Shown: positions 8,342-17,107, counted from the stretch's first letter. The stretch: DNA of 64,000 bases from Streptomyces zinciresistens K42 (GCF_000225525.1 NZ_AGBF01000004.1:62001-126000), one strand, 5' to 3'. Numbers and translations are program-made. Notes: generated by a model from the sequence alone, not told the origin.

Positions 8342-9397
8342 TCACTCCTCCACGAGCAGCTTCTCCCGCAGCTGGGCCAGGGTGCGGGCCAGCAGCCGGG
8401 AGACGTGCATCTGGGAGATGCCGACCTCCTGCGCGATCTGCGACTGGGTCATGTTGCCGAAGAAGCGCAGCAGCAGGATCCGCTTCTCCCGCGGCGGCAG
8501 GTCCTCAAGCAGCGGCTTGAGCGACTCCCGGTACTCGACGCCCTCCAGCGCCTCGTCCTCCGCGCCCAGGGTGTCCGCGACTGCCGGGGACTCGTCGTCG
8601 GTGTCGGGGACGTCCAGGGACAGCGTCGAGTACGCGTTGGCGGACTCCAGGCCCTCCAGGACCTCCTCCTCCGAGATCGCGAGCTTCTCGGCGAGCTCAT
8701 GGACCGTGGGGGAGCGGCCGTGCTGCTGGGACAGCTCGGCGGTGGCCGTCGTCAGGGCCAGGCGCAGCTCCTGCAGACGCCGCGGCACCCGCACCGCCCA
8801 GCCCTTGTCCCGGAAGTGCCGCTTGATCTCGCCGACGACCGTCGGGGTCGCGTACGTCGAGAACTCGACGCCGCGGTCCGGGTCGAAGCGGTCGACCGAC
8901 TTGATCAGGCCGATGGTGGCGACCTGCGTCAGGTCGTCCAGGGGCTCACCGCGGTTGCGGAAGCGGCGCGCCAGGTGCTCGACGAGCGGCAGATGCATAC
9001 GGACCAGCCGGTTGCGCAGCTCCGCGTACTCCGGGCTGCCGTCCGCCAGCGTGCGCAGTTCGACGAACAGGGCTCTGGCCCCGCTGCGGTCCTGCGGGTC
9101 GTGCCGTGTGGCCTGCGCGCCGCGGGCGCCCGTCGCCTTGTCCCCGGCGTCTCGCTCGTGCTCGCTCATCGTCCCGCCCGTCGCCCTCTCCCGAGCCTTC
9201 GCCCCCGCCCCCGTCTTCGGCTCAGGTCGAGCGGTGGGACCTCCTTGGACGGGGGAGACCCCGATCCGCCCGCCCGGGGACACGCCCCGCACGGCACCCG
9301 CCGCGTCCGGCCCCCCGTCCAGGAGACCGCTCACCACGGAGTCGTCCTCCGGGTGCGGCCGGGCCTGCTCGGGGATGCCGTCGACGCCGTCCGCCAT
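8342..9397 (-). CDS. sigH: Stress-response sigma factor SigH (SigB/SigF family)
   Basis: Alternative sigma factor directing osmotic-stress and developmental transcription. Region 2 is clear (DDLTQVATIGLIKSVDRFD, then FSTYATPTVVGEIKRHFRD), regions 3 and 4 follow (LPPREKRILLLRFF, SQIAQEVGISQMHVSRLLART). The ATG at 9397 gives 351 aa including a 76-residue acidic, Pro/Gly-rich extension absent from usual SigB-type factors. The internal ATG at 9169 would give a standard 275-aa protein. S. coelicolor SigH is known to occur as several size forms, so both starts may be used. prsH, encoding its antagonist, lies 113 bp upstream on the same strand. Confidence 0.9.
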   Translation of the reverse strand: MADGVDGIPEQARPHPEDDSVVSGLLDGGPDAAGAVRGVSPGGRIGVSPVQGGPTARPEPKTGAGAKARERATGGTMSEHERDAGDKATGARGAQATRHDPQDRSGARALFVELRTLADGSPEYAELRNRLVRMHLPLVEHLARRFRNRGEPLDDLTQVATIGLIKSVDRFDPDRGVEFSTYATPTVVGEIKRHFRDKGWAVRVPRRLQELRLALTTATAELSQQHGRSPTVHELAEKLAISEEEVLEGLESANAYSTLSLDVPDTDDESPAVADTLGAEDEALEGVEYRESLKPLLEDLPPREKRILLLRFFGNMTQSQIAQEVGISQMHVSRLLARTLAQLREKLLVEE

Positions 9398-9510
9398 CCG
9401 CCGGGAACCGCCCGCTCCCGATCTCCTCGTCGTGTCCGAGCCGGTGGCGGTGCCGTCCGGCAGCTCACGTGTGCCGCGCTCTTCGTCCCGCACCGGCCCG
9501 TCCCCGTCCT

Positions 9511-9924
9511 TCACGCCGGCCCGGGTCCCGCGCCGCGCTGTTTGTAGAGGCTGATCGACACGGTCTTGTCCTCGTCCACGGCGGACGAGACCTTGCCCGC
9601 GAGCGCCGACAGGACGGTCCAGGCGAAGGTGTCCCTGGAGGGGGCGTGACCGTCCGTGGTCGGGGCCGAGACGGTGACCTCCAGCGAGTCGTCCACCAGC
9701 CGGAAGACACAGCTGAGCACCGAGCCGGGCACGGCCTGCTGGAGCAGGATCGCGCACGCCTCGTCGACCGCGATGCGCAGGTCCTCGATCTCGTCGAGGG
9801 TGAAGTCCAAACGGGCGGCGAGGCCGGCGGTCGCCGTACGCAGCACCGACAGGTAGGCACCCGCGGCCGGCAGCCGGACTTCCACGAAGTCCTGGGTCGC
9901 GGGCTCGCCTGCGATCTGGGACAC
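9511..9924 (-). CDS. prsH: Anti-sigma factor PrsH/UshX (RsbW-type)
   Basis: A 137-aa serine-kinase-like ATPase that binds and inhibits SigH. The GHKL N-box is visible (LDEIEDLRIAVDEACAILLQ) and the C-terminal part contains DTFAWTVLSALAGKV. The GTG at 9924 is chosen because GGAGG lies 5 bases ahead of it; open-frame codons further upstream (TTG 9936) are less well placed. It is transcribed ahead of sigH, the standard antagonist-sigma operon order, allowing partner-switch control by an anti-anti-sigma factor encoded elsewhere. Confidence 0.9.
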   Translation of the reverse strand: MSQIAGEPATQDFVEVRLPAAGAYLSVLRTATAGLAARLDFTLDEIEDLRIAVDEACAILLQQAVPGSVLSCVFRLVDDSLEVTVSAPTTDGHAPSRDTFAWTVLSALAGKVSSAVDEDKTVSISLYKQRGAGPGPA

Positions 9925-10194
9925 CCTCACCTCCAAGGTGGTACAAGCTTCTCGGGGCCGAGGGTCGCCCCCCGGAGTAACGCGATGTGTGGTTCAGCGG
10001 TGACGCTATCGCGCTCCGAACTTTCCTGTCCCCAGGACCCCAACCCCTTGCTGTCACTCATAGTAAACACACGGATACGCTCCGTGGCTAGGGGGTCTGC
10101 GGGCCCAATCGGGAAGAGCGCGCGCCGGTTTGACGTACCCAGACGTCAGACGGTCGAACCGTCCCGCTCCCGGGCCGTCCAGGGTACGACGCCG
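9925..10194. promoter_or_regulatory. prsH-sigH promoter region with a SigB-type promoter candidate
   Basis: A 270-bp spacer. On the minus strand GTTT (10068-10065) is followed after 17 bases by GGGGTT (10047-10042), resembling the SigB/SigH consensus GTTT-N14-17-GGGTAT about 120 bp upstream of prsH. This would fit autoregulation but the -10 match is imperfect. Confidence 0.3.
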
Positions 10195-10455
10195 TCACAC
10201 CAGCACGTGGTCGACGAAGCACCAGCGCCACTGCTCACCGGGCTCGAACGTGCGCATGACCGGATGGCCGGACTGCTTGTGGTGCTCCGTGGCGTGGCGT
10301 CCGGGCGAGGAGTCGCAGCAGCCGATGTGGCCGCAGCCGAGGCAGATCCTCAGCTGCACGGGGTGGGTGCCGTCCGCCAGGCACTCGAGACACGTCTCGC
10401 TGAGCGGAGCCGGGTCCGGGTGCGGCAGCCCTTCGGCGTGCGTGCACTGTTTCAT
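10195..10455 (-). CDS. UBP-type zinc finger protein
   Basis: An 86-aa protein consisting almost entirely of a ZnF_UBP domain. Zinc ligands are visible in SETCLECLADG, LRICLGCGHIGCCDSS and the HATEHHKQSGHPV segment, followed by the family-typical EPGEQWRWCFVDHV. In eukaryotes this fold binds ubiquitin C-termini; in actinobacteria its ligand is unknown. It is divergent from the antiporter gene and separated by 129 bp. Start ATG gives MKQCTHAEGL. Confidence 0.85.
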   Translation of the reverse strand: MKQCTHAEGLPHPDPAPLSETCLECLADGTHPVQLRICLGCGHIGCCDSSPGRHATEHHKQSGHPVMRTFEPGEQWRWCFVDHVLV

Positions 10456-10584
10456 GATTGCCAGGTTACGACGGGCTCACCGGCGTCCGCGCGCGAAATC
10501 GCGGGCCGGGGAGCCGTCGACCGGCACGGACGGGGACGATGTGCGGGTGCACGAGCGCGCGACGGATGAGGGTGGGCGAGAAGC

Positions 10585-12180
10585 ATGGACGTGATGCCAC
10601 TACTGCTGCTGGTGGCGGGCAGCGCCGTGATCGCCGCGGCGGCCCGGCGCACCCCCGTGCCGGCGCCGCTGCTGCTGGTCGCGGCCGGACTCATGGTGTC
10701 GTACGTGCCGGGGGTGCCCGACTACACCCTCGAACCGGAGATCGTGCTGCCGCTGGTCCTGCCCCCGCTGCTGCACTCGGCCGCCACCGACAGCTCCTAC
10801 CTCGACCTGCGCGCCCAGGTGCGGCCCGTGGCGCTGCTGTCCGTCGGATACGTCCTGTTCGCGACCCTGACCGTCGGCTACGCCGCGTATCTGGTCGTGC
10901 CCGACCTCCCGCTGACCGCGGCCCTGGTGCTCGGCGCGGTCGTGGCGCCGCCGGACGCGGTCGCCGCGACCGCCGTGGCCCGCAGGGTGGGGCTGCCGTC
11001 GCGCATCACCACCATCCTCCAGGGCGAGTCCCTGGTGAACGACGCGACCGCCATCACCGCCTACCGCGTGGCGGTGGCCGCCGCCATCGGCGAGGGCGCG
11101 ACCTGGGCCGGCGGCATCGGCGAGTTCCTGCTGGCCGCGGTCGGCGGCGTCGGCGTGGGGCTCGTGCTGATGGTGCCGATCCACTGGCTGCGCACGCACC
11201 TGAGGGAGGCACTGCTGCAGAACACGCTCTCCCTGCTGATCCCGTTCGTCGCCTACGCGGCAGCCGAACAGGTGGGCGCCTCGGGTGTGCTGGCCGTCGT
11301 GGTCGTCGCGCTCCACCTGGGACACCGCGCGTGGGAGGTCGACTTCGCCACCCGGCTCCAGGAGGAGGCCGTGTGGAAGATGGTCGCCTTCGTGCTGGAG
11401 TCGGCGGTCTTCGCCCTGATCGGCCTGCAACTGCCGGTGGTCCTCAAGGGACTCGGCGAGTACGAGGGCGGCATCGCCGTCTGGTACGCGATCGTGGTGT
11501 TCGCCGTGGTCGTCGCCTCCCGGTTCGTCTGGGTGTACCCGGCCACCTTCCTGCCCCGGATGATGTCGCGGCGCATTCGGGAGCGCGAGGACAACCCCAC
11601 CTGGAAGGCGCCGTTCGTGATCTCCTGGGCCGGGATGCGCGGCGTGGTCTCCCTCGCCATCGCCTTCTCGATCCCGGTCACCGCCGACGGCGGCGAGGCG
11701 TTCCCCGAGCGCAACCTCATCCTCTTCCTGACCTTCACCACGGTCATCGGCACCCTGGTGCTCCAGGGCGTGACGCTGCCGCCGCTGATCCGGCTGCTCA
11801 AGCTCCCCGGACGGGACACCCAGGCCGAGACCCTCGCCGAGGGGAACGCCCAGGCGCAGGCGTCCCGCATCGCCGAACAGCGCCTGGGGGAACTCCTCGC
11901 CGACGAGCGCAACGCCCTCCCCGGGCCGCTCGCCGACCGGCTGCGCGCGGTCCTGGAACGCCGCCGCGACTCCGTCTGGGAGCGCCTCGGCCAGGCCAAC
12001 CCCGTCACCGGAGAGTCCGTCGACGACACCTACCGGCGGCTGTCCCGCGAGGTCATCGGCGCGGAGCGCACGGTCTTCGTGAAGCTGCGCGACGGCCGCT
12101 ACATCGACGACGAGATGCTGCGCACCCTGCTGCGCCGGCTGGACCTGGAGGAGGCGGCGGCCTACCGCGAGGGGCGGTGA
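10585..12180 (+). CDS. Na+/H+ antiporter, CPA1 family
   Basis: A 531-aa monovalent cation:proton antiporter of the NhaP/YjcE type. About 11-12 hydrophobic helices span residues 1-410. The transport core shows APPDAVAATAVARRVGLP and LQGESLVNDATA, with the conserved Asp pair of the ion site. Further WAGMRGVVSLAIA is seen near 350. The C-terminal 110 residues are hydrophilic with an Arg/Glu-rich helical cytoplasmic domain. It would export Na+ and help pH and salt homeostasis, in keeping with the neighbouring osmotic-stress sigma factor, although no shared operon is evident. Confidence 0.9.
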   Translation: MDVMPLLLLVAGSAVIAAAARRTPVPAPLLLVAAGLMVSYVPGVPDYTLEPEIVLPLVLPPLLHSAATDSSYLDLRAQVRPVALLSVGYVLFATLTVGYAAYLVVPDLPLTAALVLGAVVAPPDAVAATAVARRVGLPSRITTILQGESLVNDATAITAYRVAVAAAIGEGATWAGGIGEFLLAAVGGVGVGLVLMVPIHWLRTHLREALLQNTLSLLIPFVAYAAAEQVGASGVLAVVVVALHLGHRAWEVDFATRLQEEAVWKMVAFVLESAVFALIGLQLPVVLKGLGEYEGGIAVWYAIVVFAVVVASRFVWVYPATFLPRMMSRRIREREDNPTWKAPFVISWAGMRGVVSLAIAFSIPVTADGGEAFPERNLILFLTFTTVIGTLVLQGVTLPPLIRLLKLPGRDTQAETLAEGNAQAQASRIAEQRLGELLADERNALPGPLADRLRAVLERRRDSVWERLGQANPVTGESVDDTYRRLSREVIGAERTVFVKLRDGRYIDDEMLRTLLRRLDLEEAAAYREGR

Positions 12181-12199
12181 GCGGGCCGGGCGCGAGGGG

Positions 12200-13114
12200 T
12201 CATGCCGCGAACGGGGCTCCGGTGACGACGGCCGCGACCGTCGTCCCGCGCGCGAAGGCGCCCTCCTCCGCGAGGGCGAGAAGTCCGTACAGCAACTTGG
12301 CGACATAGAGACGTTCCACGGGCAGCCCGTGCCGCGCCTCGAAATCCTGTGCGAAGGCGTCGAGTTCGGGAGTCGTACGGGCGTACCCGCCGAAGTGGAA
12401 CCACTCGTCCAGCCACCAGTCGCCCCGGGGACCGCCGAACGCCGCGGTCTGCAGGGCGCGGACCTCACCGGAGAGGAAGCCGCCCCTGAGCACCGGGACG
12501 CCCAGGGCCCGTTGCCCCGGGCCCAGTCCGGCGGCGAGACCCGCGAGGGTGCCACCGGTGCCGCAGGCGACCGCGACCACGTCGGCCCGCCCGCGCAGCT
12601 CCTCGCCGAGCGCCACGCAGCCCCGTACGGCGGCGGTGTTGCTGCCGCCCTCCGGGACGACGTACGCCCCCTCGGCACCGGTCTCGCGCAGCACGGCCGC
12701 CAGGACCCGCGGATCGCTCTTGCGGCGGTAGGCGGCCCGGTCGACGAAGTGCAGCCGCATCCCGTCGGCGGCGCAGCGCGCCAGCGAGGGGTTCAGGGGG
12801 CGGCCGGCGAGCTCATGGCCGCGCACCACGCCGACCGTGGGCAGCCCCAGGAGGCGGCCCGCGGCGGCCGTGGCGCGCAGATGGTTGGAGTAGGCGCCGC
12901 CGAACGTGAGGACGGTACGCCCGTCGGCGGCGGCCAGGTTCGGCGCGAGCTTGCGCCACTTGTTGCCGATCAGTTCCGGGTGGATCAGGTCGTCCCGTTT
13001 GAGCAGCAGGCGCAGCCCGCGCCGGGTGAACCGCTCGTCGGCCCGCTCCTGCACGGGCGACGGGAGCCGGGGGCGCAGGGCGTCGAGGCCGGGGACGGCG
13101 TCGGGGCTGGTCAC
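12200..13114 (-). CDS. PLP-dependent deaminase, ACC deaminase / D-cysteine desulfhydrase family
   Basis: A 304-aa fold-type II PLP enzyme. GNKWRKL at 50-56 carries the predicted PLP lysine (Lys52), FGGAYSNH at 71-78 the Ser/Asn residues that hold substrate carboxylate, and a Gly-rich phosphate loop lies in CGTGGTLAGLAAG. Length is a little short of typical 330-aa ACC deaminases. Substrate (ACC, D-cysteine or another amino acid) cannot be fixed from sequence. It starts with GTG, ends convergently 19 bp from the antiporter gene and is read in the same direction as the preceding amidase. Confidence 0.82.
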   Translation of the reverse strand: MTSPDAVPGLDALRPRLPSPVQERADERFTRRGLRLLLKRDDLIHPELIGNKWRKLAPNLAAADGRTVLTFGGAYSNHLRATAAAGRLLGLPTVGVVRGHELAGRPLNPSLARCAADGMRLHFVDRAAYRRKSDPRVLAAVLRETGAEGAYVVPEGGSNTAAVRGCVALGEELRGRADVVAVACGTGGTLAGLAAGLGPGQRALGVPVLRGGFLSGEVRALQTAAFGGPRGDWWLDEWFHFGGYARTTPELDAFAQDFEARHGLPVERLYVAKLLYGLLALAEEGAFARGTTVAAVVTGAPFAA

Positions 13115-13145
13115 CCGCCCATTGTCGCCCGGCCGCGGGGCGCCG

Positions 13146-13736
13146 CTACTTCAGCCGCTCCCGGATCCGCTCGCGCATGGACGCCATCGAGAACCCGCGC
13201 GGGTCGACCTTCCCCGGCTGCCACTCCAGGTGCCCGATGACGGAGCGCTCGGACCATCCGTGGTGGCGGCAGATGGCGGCCGACACGCGCGCGATGGCGT
13301 CGAGTTGCCTCTCGGGCCAGGGGTCCTTGCCGTCGCCCAGGTTCTCGCACTCGAAGCCGTAGAAGTGGCGGTTGCCGTCGGTGTTGGACTCGTTGTCGGT
13401 GGGCAGCGCCTTCTCCGCGATGACCGCGCGCAGCACGTCGTCGTCGCCGAGTCCGGCGTGGTTGGCGCGGCCGTAGCCGACCAGGTGGACGCGGCCGTCC
13501 TTGGTGATCACGCCGTGGCACAGGGGGCCCGGCAGCCCCTCGTAGCCCTTGCGGCAGAGCTCCACCGTCTGCGCGCTGCCCCTGGTCGCCGTGTGATGGA
13601 TCATCACCCCGTTCACGGGGCCCCACGGACCCACCTGATTGCGGTTGTGGTTCTCCCAGTCGCCCACCTCGACGACGGTCGTGCCCTCCGCGCGGAGCCT
13701 GTCCAGGAATCTCCCGGCGGACATGGGTGTGGCCAT
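13146..13736 (-). CDS. N-acetylmuramoyl-L-alanine amidase / PGRP-like protein
   Basis: A 196-aa Amidase_2 protein that would cleave the amide bond between MurNAc and the stem peptide. Zinc ligands are suggested by MIHHTATRG, HFYGFECENLG and IGHLEWQPGKVDPRGF. The start ATG at 13736 follows AAGGAGG with ideal spacing. No signal peptide is present, so it is either cytosolic, released by lysis or exported by an unknown route, as in phage-like lysins. It is divergent from the encapsulin operon, 294 bp away. Confidence 0.85.
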   Translation of the reverse strand: MATPMSAGRFLDRLRAEGTTVVEVGDWENHNRNQVGPWGPVNGVMIHHTATRGSAQTVELCRKGYEGLPGPLCHGVITKDGRVHLVGYGRANHAGLGDDDVLRAVIAEKALPTDNESNTDGNRHFYGFECENLGDGKDPWPERQLDAIARVSAAICRHHGWSERSVIGHLEWQPGKVDPRGFSMASMRERIRERLK

Positions 13737-14030
13737 GAGCGCCTCCTTCGTGCCGAGTGCCGGGCCGCCGTGCGCGGCCGGCCTGTACGGGTGCTTTACC
13801 GAATACGGACGGGAGGACTCCTCTACTCGCACAGCGTGCGATCCGTTTCGGACAAACCCCGTGCCCGCGGCCGAGGGGCGAGGGCCCTCTTTTTGCCCAT
13901 CAACTCCGTGATCCATTCCCGCTCTTTCGGGTAATAGCATCGGCACACTCCGTGATGGAAGGCTGGTGGGGCAGATCGCGATGCGTGGCGCCACCGCGGC
14001 GCCGGAGCACGACCGGGAGGGCAATTCCAC
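13737..14030. promoter_or_regulatory. Divergent promoter region of amidase and encapsulin operon
   Basis: A 294-bp spacer of lower GC content than its surroundings. It contains a short self-complementary GAGGGCCCTC followed by TTTTT at about 13881-13895 on the plus strand, which could act as an attenuator in a long encapsulin leader. GGGAGG lies 9 bases before the encapsulin ATG. No -10/-35 pair stands out. Confidence 0.4.
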
Positions 14031-15437
14031 ATGTCGGTAGGCGAAGAGGTCCACACGGAGCAGGCCAAGACGCAGCAGAGTCTCGGCACCGCGGCCGCGC
14101 GGAACCTGGCCACCACGACCAAGTCCGCGCCGCAGATGCAGGAGATCAGCTCCCGCTGGCTGCTGCGGACGCTGCCCTGGGTGAACGTGCAGGGCGGCAC
14201 GTACCGGGTGAACCGGCGACTGACCTACGCCGTCGGGGACGGCCGCATCACCTTCGTCAAGACCGGCGACCAGGTCGAGGTCATCCCCGCCGAGCTGGGC
14301 GAACTGCCCGCGTTGCGGTCGTACGAGGACGAGGAGGTGCTCGCCGAGCTCGCCCGGCGCTGCCGGCAGCGCGAGTTCGCCGCGGGCGAGGTCATCGCCT
14401 CCTTCGGCAGCCCGACGGGCGAGGTGTACCTGCTGGCGCACGGCAGGGTCGAGAAGATCGGCACCGGCCCCTACGGCGACGACGCGGTCCTCGGCGTCCT
14501 CGCGGACGGCGCCTACTTCGGCGACGCCGCGCTGGTCGACCCCGACGCCATCTGGGAGTACACCGCCCGTGCGGCCACCGCCTGCACGGTGCTGGTCCTG
14601 CCCCGCCAGGACATCGAGCAGATCGCCGAGCGCGCCGAGTCCCTGAGCGGCCACCTCGAACAGCTGCGGACGATCCCCTCCCAGCGCACCAACAAGTACG
14701 GCGAGAAGGCGGTCGACCTGGCGGCCGGCCACAGCGGCGAGCCGGACATCCCGCACACCTTCGTCGACTACGAGGCCCGCCCCCGCGAGTACGAACTGAG
14801 CATCGCCCAGACCGTGCTGCGCATCCACACGCGCGTGGCCGACCTCTACAACCAGCCGATGAACCAGACCGAGCAGCAGTTGCGGCTGACGGTGGAGGCC
14901 CTCAAGGAGCGCCAGGAGCACGAGCTCGTCAACAACCGGGAGTTCGGACTCCTGCACAACTGTGAGTACGACCAGCGGATCCAGCCGCACGACGGGGTGC
15001 CCGGCCCCGACGACATGGACGAGCTGCTGTGTCGCCGGCGGGGCACCAAGCTCCTTCTCGCCCACCCGCGCGCCATCGCGGCGTTCGGGCGCGAGCTGAA
15101 CAAGCGCGGCCTCGTCCCCGAGACCATCGAGGTGGCGGGCAACCGCATCCCCACCTGGCGCGGTGTGCCGATCTACCCGTGCAACAAGATCCCGGTCACC
15201 GAGGAGCGCACGACCTCCATCATCGCCATGCGCACCGGCGAGGCGGAGCAGGGGGTGATCGGGCTCCAGCAGTCCGGCATCCCGGACGAGATCGAGCCGA
15301 GCCTGTCCTGCCGGTTCATGGGCATCAACGAACAGGCCATCATCAAGTACCTGGTGACGGCCTACTACTCCGCCGCGGTCCTGGTGCCGGACGCCCTCGG
15401 CGTGCTGGAGAACGTCGAGATCGGGCGCTGGCGGTGA
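14031..15437 (+). CDS. Family 2B encapsulin shell protein with cyclic-nucleotide-binding-like domain
   Basis: A 468-aa HK97-fold compartment-forming protein related to EshA. Residues about 1-95 form the N-arm and the first part of the fold ([24 protein letters not shown]). About 98-205 is an inserted CRP-like cNMP-binding domain ([21 protein letters not shown], then YFGDAALVD ... YTARAAT). From 240 to the C-terminus the HK97 core resumes ([88 protein letters not shown]). This layout is diagnostic of family 2B encapsulins. The phosphate cassette has FGD where CRP has FGE, so ligand binding is uncertain. The isoprenyl synthase gene follows 111 bp downstream as likely cargo. Confidence 0.93.
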   Translation: MSVGEEVHTEQAKTQQSLGTAAARNLATTTKSAPQMQEISSRWLLRTLPWVNVQGGTYRVNRRLTYAVGDGRITFVKTGDQVEVIPAELGELPALRSYEDEEVLAELARRCRQREFAAGEVIASFGSPTGEVYLLAHGRVEKIGTGPYGDDAVLGVLADGAYFGDAALVDPDAIWEYTARAATACTVLVLPRQDIEQIAERAESLSGHLEQLRTIPSQRTNKYGEKAVDLAAGHSGEPDIPHTFVDYEARPREYELSIAQTVLRIHTRVADLYNQPMNQTEQQLRLTVEALKERQEHELVNNREFGLLHNCEYDQRIQPHDGVPGPDDMDELLCRRRGTKLLLAHPRAIAAFGRELNKRGLVPETIEVAGNRIPTWRGVPIYPCNKIPVTEERTTSIIAMRTGEAEQGVIGLQQSGIPDEIEPSLSCRFMGINEQAIIKYLVTAYYSAAVLVPDALGVLENVEIGRWR

Positions 15438-15548
15438 CCCTTCGCGCCGGTCCGCCGTGTCCGGTGCCCGCGGCGCGGGTAGACCCTCCCGGGAGACGCC
15501 CAGCCGTTGCGGAGGAGCCACTGTCCGCCGACTCTCCGAGGCGATGCC

Positions 15549-16670
15549 ATGGGTGAGTTCATGACGAAGACGCAGCAACGCCCCGTAAAGGCGCGGCAGT
15601 CGACCGAGACGTTCGAAAGGCGGGGGCCCACGACCACCGACAGGGACGGCGGGCCCGAGGCGGAGGTGATCCTTGAGCGGGTGCGGGCGTGTGTCGACCC
15701 CGAACTGCGGGCGGCCGTCGAGTCGCTGCCGCCGTCGATACGACGCGTCGCGCTCCATCACTTCGGCTGGCAGCACCCGGACGGCAGCCCGGCACCCGGT
15801 GGCGCGGGCAAGGCGATCCGGCCGGCGCTGGTGCTGACCGCGGCCTCGGCGCTCGGCGGACCAGGGGCGCGCGAGGCGGCGGTAGGGGCGGCGGTCGCGG
15901 TGGAGCTGGTCCACAACTTCACGTTGCTCCACGACGACCTGATGGACCGGGACACCACCCGCCGGCACCGGCCCACCGCGTGGTCCGTGTTCGGTGACGC
16001 CGACGCGATCCTCGCCGGGGACGCCTTGCAGGCGCTGGCACTGCGGCTGCTCGCCGAGGACCCGCACCCGGCGTCCGCGGCGGCGGCCGCCCGGGTCGCG
16101 ACCTGCGTCATCGAGCTGTGCGCCGGTCAGCAGACGGACACGGCGATGGAGCGGCGGCACCCCGGCGAGGTCGGCCTCGACGAGGTGCTGACCATGGCCG
16201 AGGCCAAGACCGGCGCCCTGCTGGGGTGCGCGTGCGCCATCGGCGCGCTGTACGCGGGCGCGGCGGACGAGGACGTGGCGGCGATGGACGCGTTCGGCCG
16301 GGAGGCGGGGCTCGCCTTCCAGCTGATCGACGACGTCATCGGCATATGGGGCGACCCCAGCCGCACCGGCAAGCCGGTCGGCGCGGATCTGGCCGCCCGC
16401 AAGAAGTCCCTGCCGGTCGTCGCCGCCCTGAACTCGGGCGGACCGGCGGCGGCCGAACTCGCCGAGCTGTACGGGACGCCGTACGACGGTGAGGACCTCC
16501 AGCTCACCGCGCTCGCCGTGGAGCGGGCCGGGGGCCGCGACTGGGCCCAGGCCCAGGCCGCGGACCGGATGGCACGCGCCGTGCAGGAGCTGGCCCGCGC
16601 GGTGCCCGACCCGGAGGAGGCGGGCGGACTGCTGGCCCTCGCCGAGTTCGTGACCCGGCGCAGCAACTGA
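15549..16670 (+). CDS. Isoprenyl diphosphate synthase (polyprenyl synthetase), probable encapsulin cargo
   Basis: A 373-aa trans-prenyltransferase that condenses IPP with an allylic diphosphate. GKAIRP (Lys88, Arg91) binds diphosphate. The first Asp-rich motif DDLMD is at 129-133, and the second region LIDDVIGIWGD at 259-269 has Gly at the last position of DDxxD, as in many actinobacterial members. The first ~35 residues are polar and disordered (many Gln, Arg, Thr), unlike free synthases, and resemble N-terminal loading tails of family 2 encapsulin cargo. The ATG at 15549 has GAGG 8 bases upstream; ATG 15561 is an alternative. Chain length cannot be deduced. The gene order shell-synthase implies a shared transcript. 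Confidence 0.88.
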   Translation: MGEFMTKTQQRPVKARQSTETFERRGPTTTDRDGGPEAEVILERVRACVDPELRAAVESLPPSIRRVALHHFGWQHPDGSPAPGGAGKAIRPALVLTAASALGGPGAREAAVGAAVAVELVHNFTLLHDDLMDRDTTRRHRPTAWSVFGDADAILAGDALQALALRLLAEDPHPASAAAAARVATCVIELCAGQQTDTAMERRHPGEVGLDEVLTMAEAKTGALLGCACAIGALYAGAADEDVAAMDAFGREAGLAFQLIDDVIGIWGDPSRTGKPVGADLAARKKSLPVVAALNSGGPAAAELAELYGTPYDGEDLQLTALAVERAGGRDWAQAQAADRMARAVQELARAVPDPEEAGGLLALAEFVTRRSN

Positions 16671-16701
16671 CCGGCCGCGGCGGCCGGCGGCCATGAGGAC
16701 C

Positions 16702-16754
16702 CCGGAGCCTTCGGGCCGTACGGACCTGACCCCGTGCGGATCCGGAGGCTCCGG
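16702..16754 (+). terminator. Possible terminator of the encapsulin operon
   Basis: CCGGAGCCT (16702-16710) and AGGCTCCGG (16746-16754) form 9-bp arms about 30 bp after the synthase stop. The 35-base loop contains a further small dyad CCGTACGG. The long loop lowers confidence. Confidence 0.35.
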
Positions 16755-17070
16755 ACCCGCGGGTCCCGCACATCCCCACGGTGTGCGGGGCCCGTCCTTG
16801 CGTACGGTTCGCGCGCGGGCACGGTTCGCGCACCGGCCCGGTGCGCACGGCTCGCGCGCCTGCGCCGTGCGCGGGGCGGGACGAGGGCTCCGGGACGGAC
16901 GTCACGAGGAGCGCGCGCCTGCGCCTGCGCGGGGCCCCGGGTGCGCCCGGGGCGCTCAGGCCGCTCGACCCGTGTGGCGGGTTCGCGAAAGACTTCTGCT
17001 GGGCCCCTTTTGCCCCTTGGGCCGCGGCAGGCCACGTTCGCCCGTCAAGGCGCGGCGTCCGGTGCGGCGA

Positions 17071-17107
17071 GTGGGGGTACCTCCCACGCCCTTGAGGCAG
17101 CGGGGGG
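17071..17107. repeat. REP-like palindromic element
   Basis: GTGGGGGTACCTCCCAC (17071-17087) followed by CTTGAGGCAGCGGGGGG resembles a short interspersed palindrome that I recall in many Streptomyces intergenic regions. A genome-wide count is needed to confirm it. Confidence 0.4.

Noticed and set aside
13111-13626. Second frame over the amidase gene
   Set aside because: Lacks domains, while the other frame gives a complete Amidase_2 protein with an ideal ribosome site.
14031-15437. Encapsulin gene as a plain CRP-type transcription factor or phage capsid
   Set aside because: It has no helix-turn-helix, the cNMP domain is inserted inside an HK97-type sequence, and no phage genes surround it.
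15507-15548. Upstream TTG start (15507) for the prenyl synthase
   Set aside because: The ATG at 15549 has a well-placed GAGG, and the added residues (RRSHCPPTLRGDA) are not family-like.
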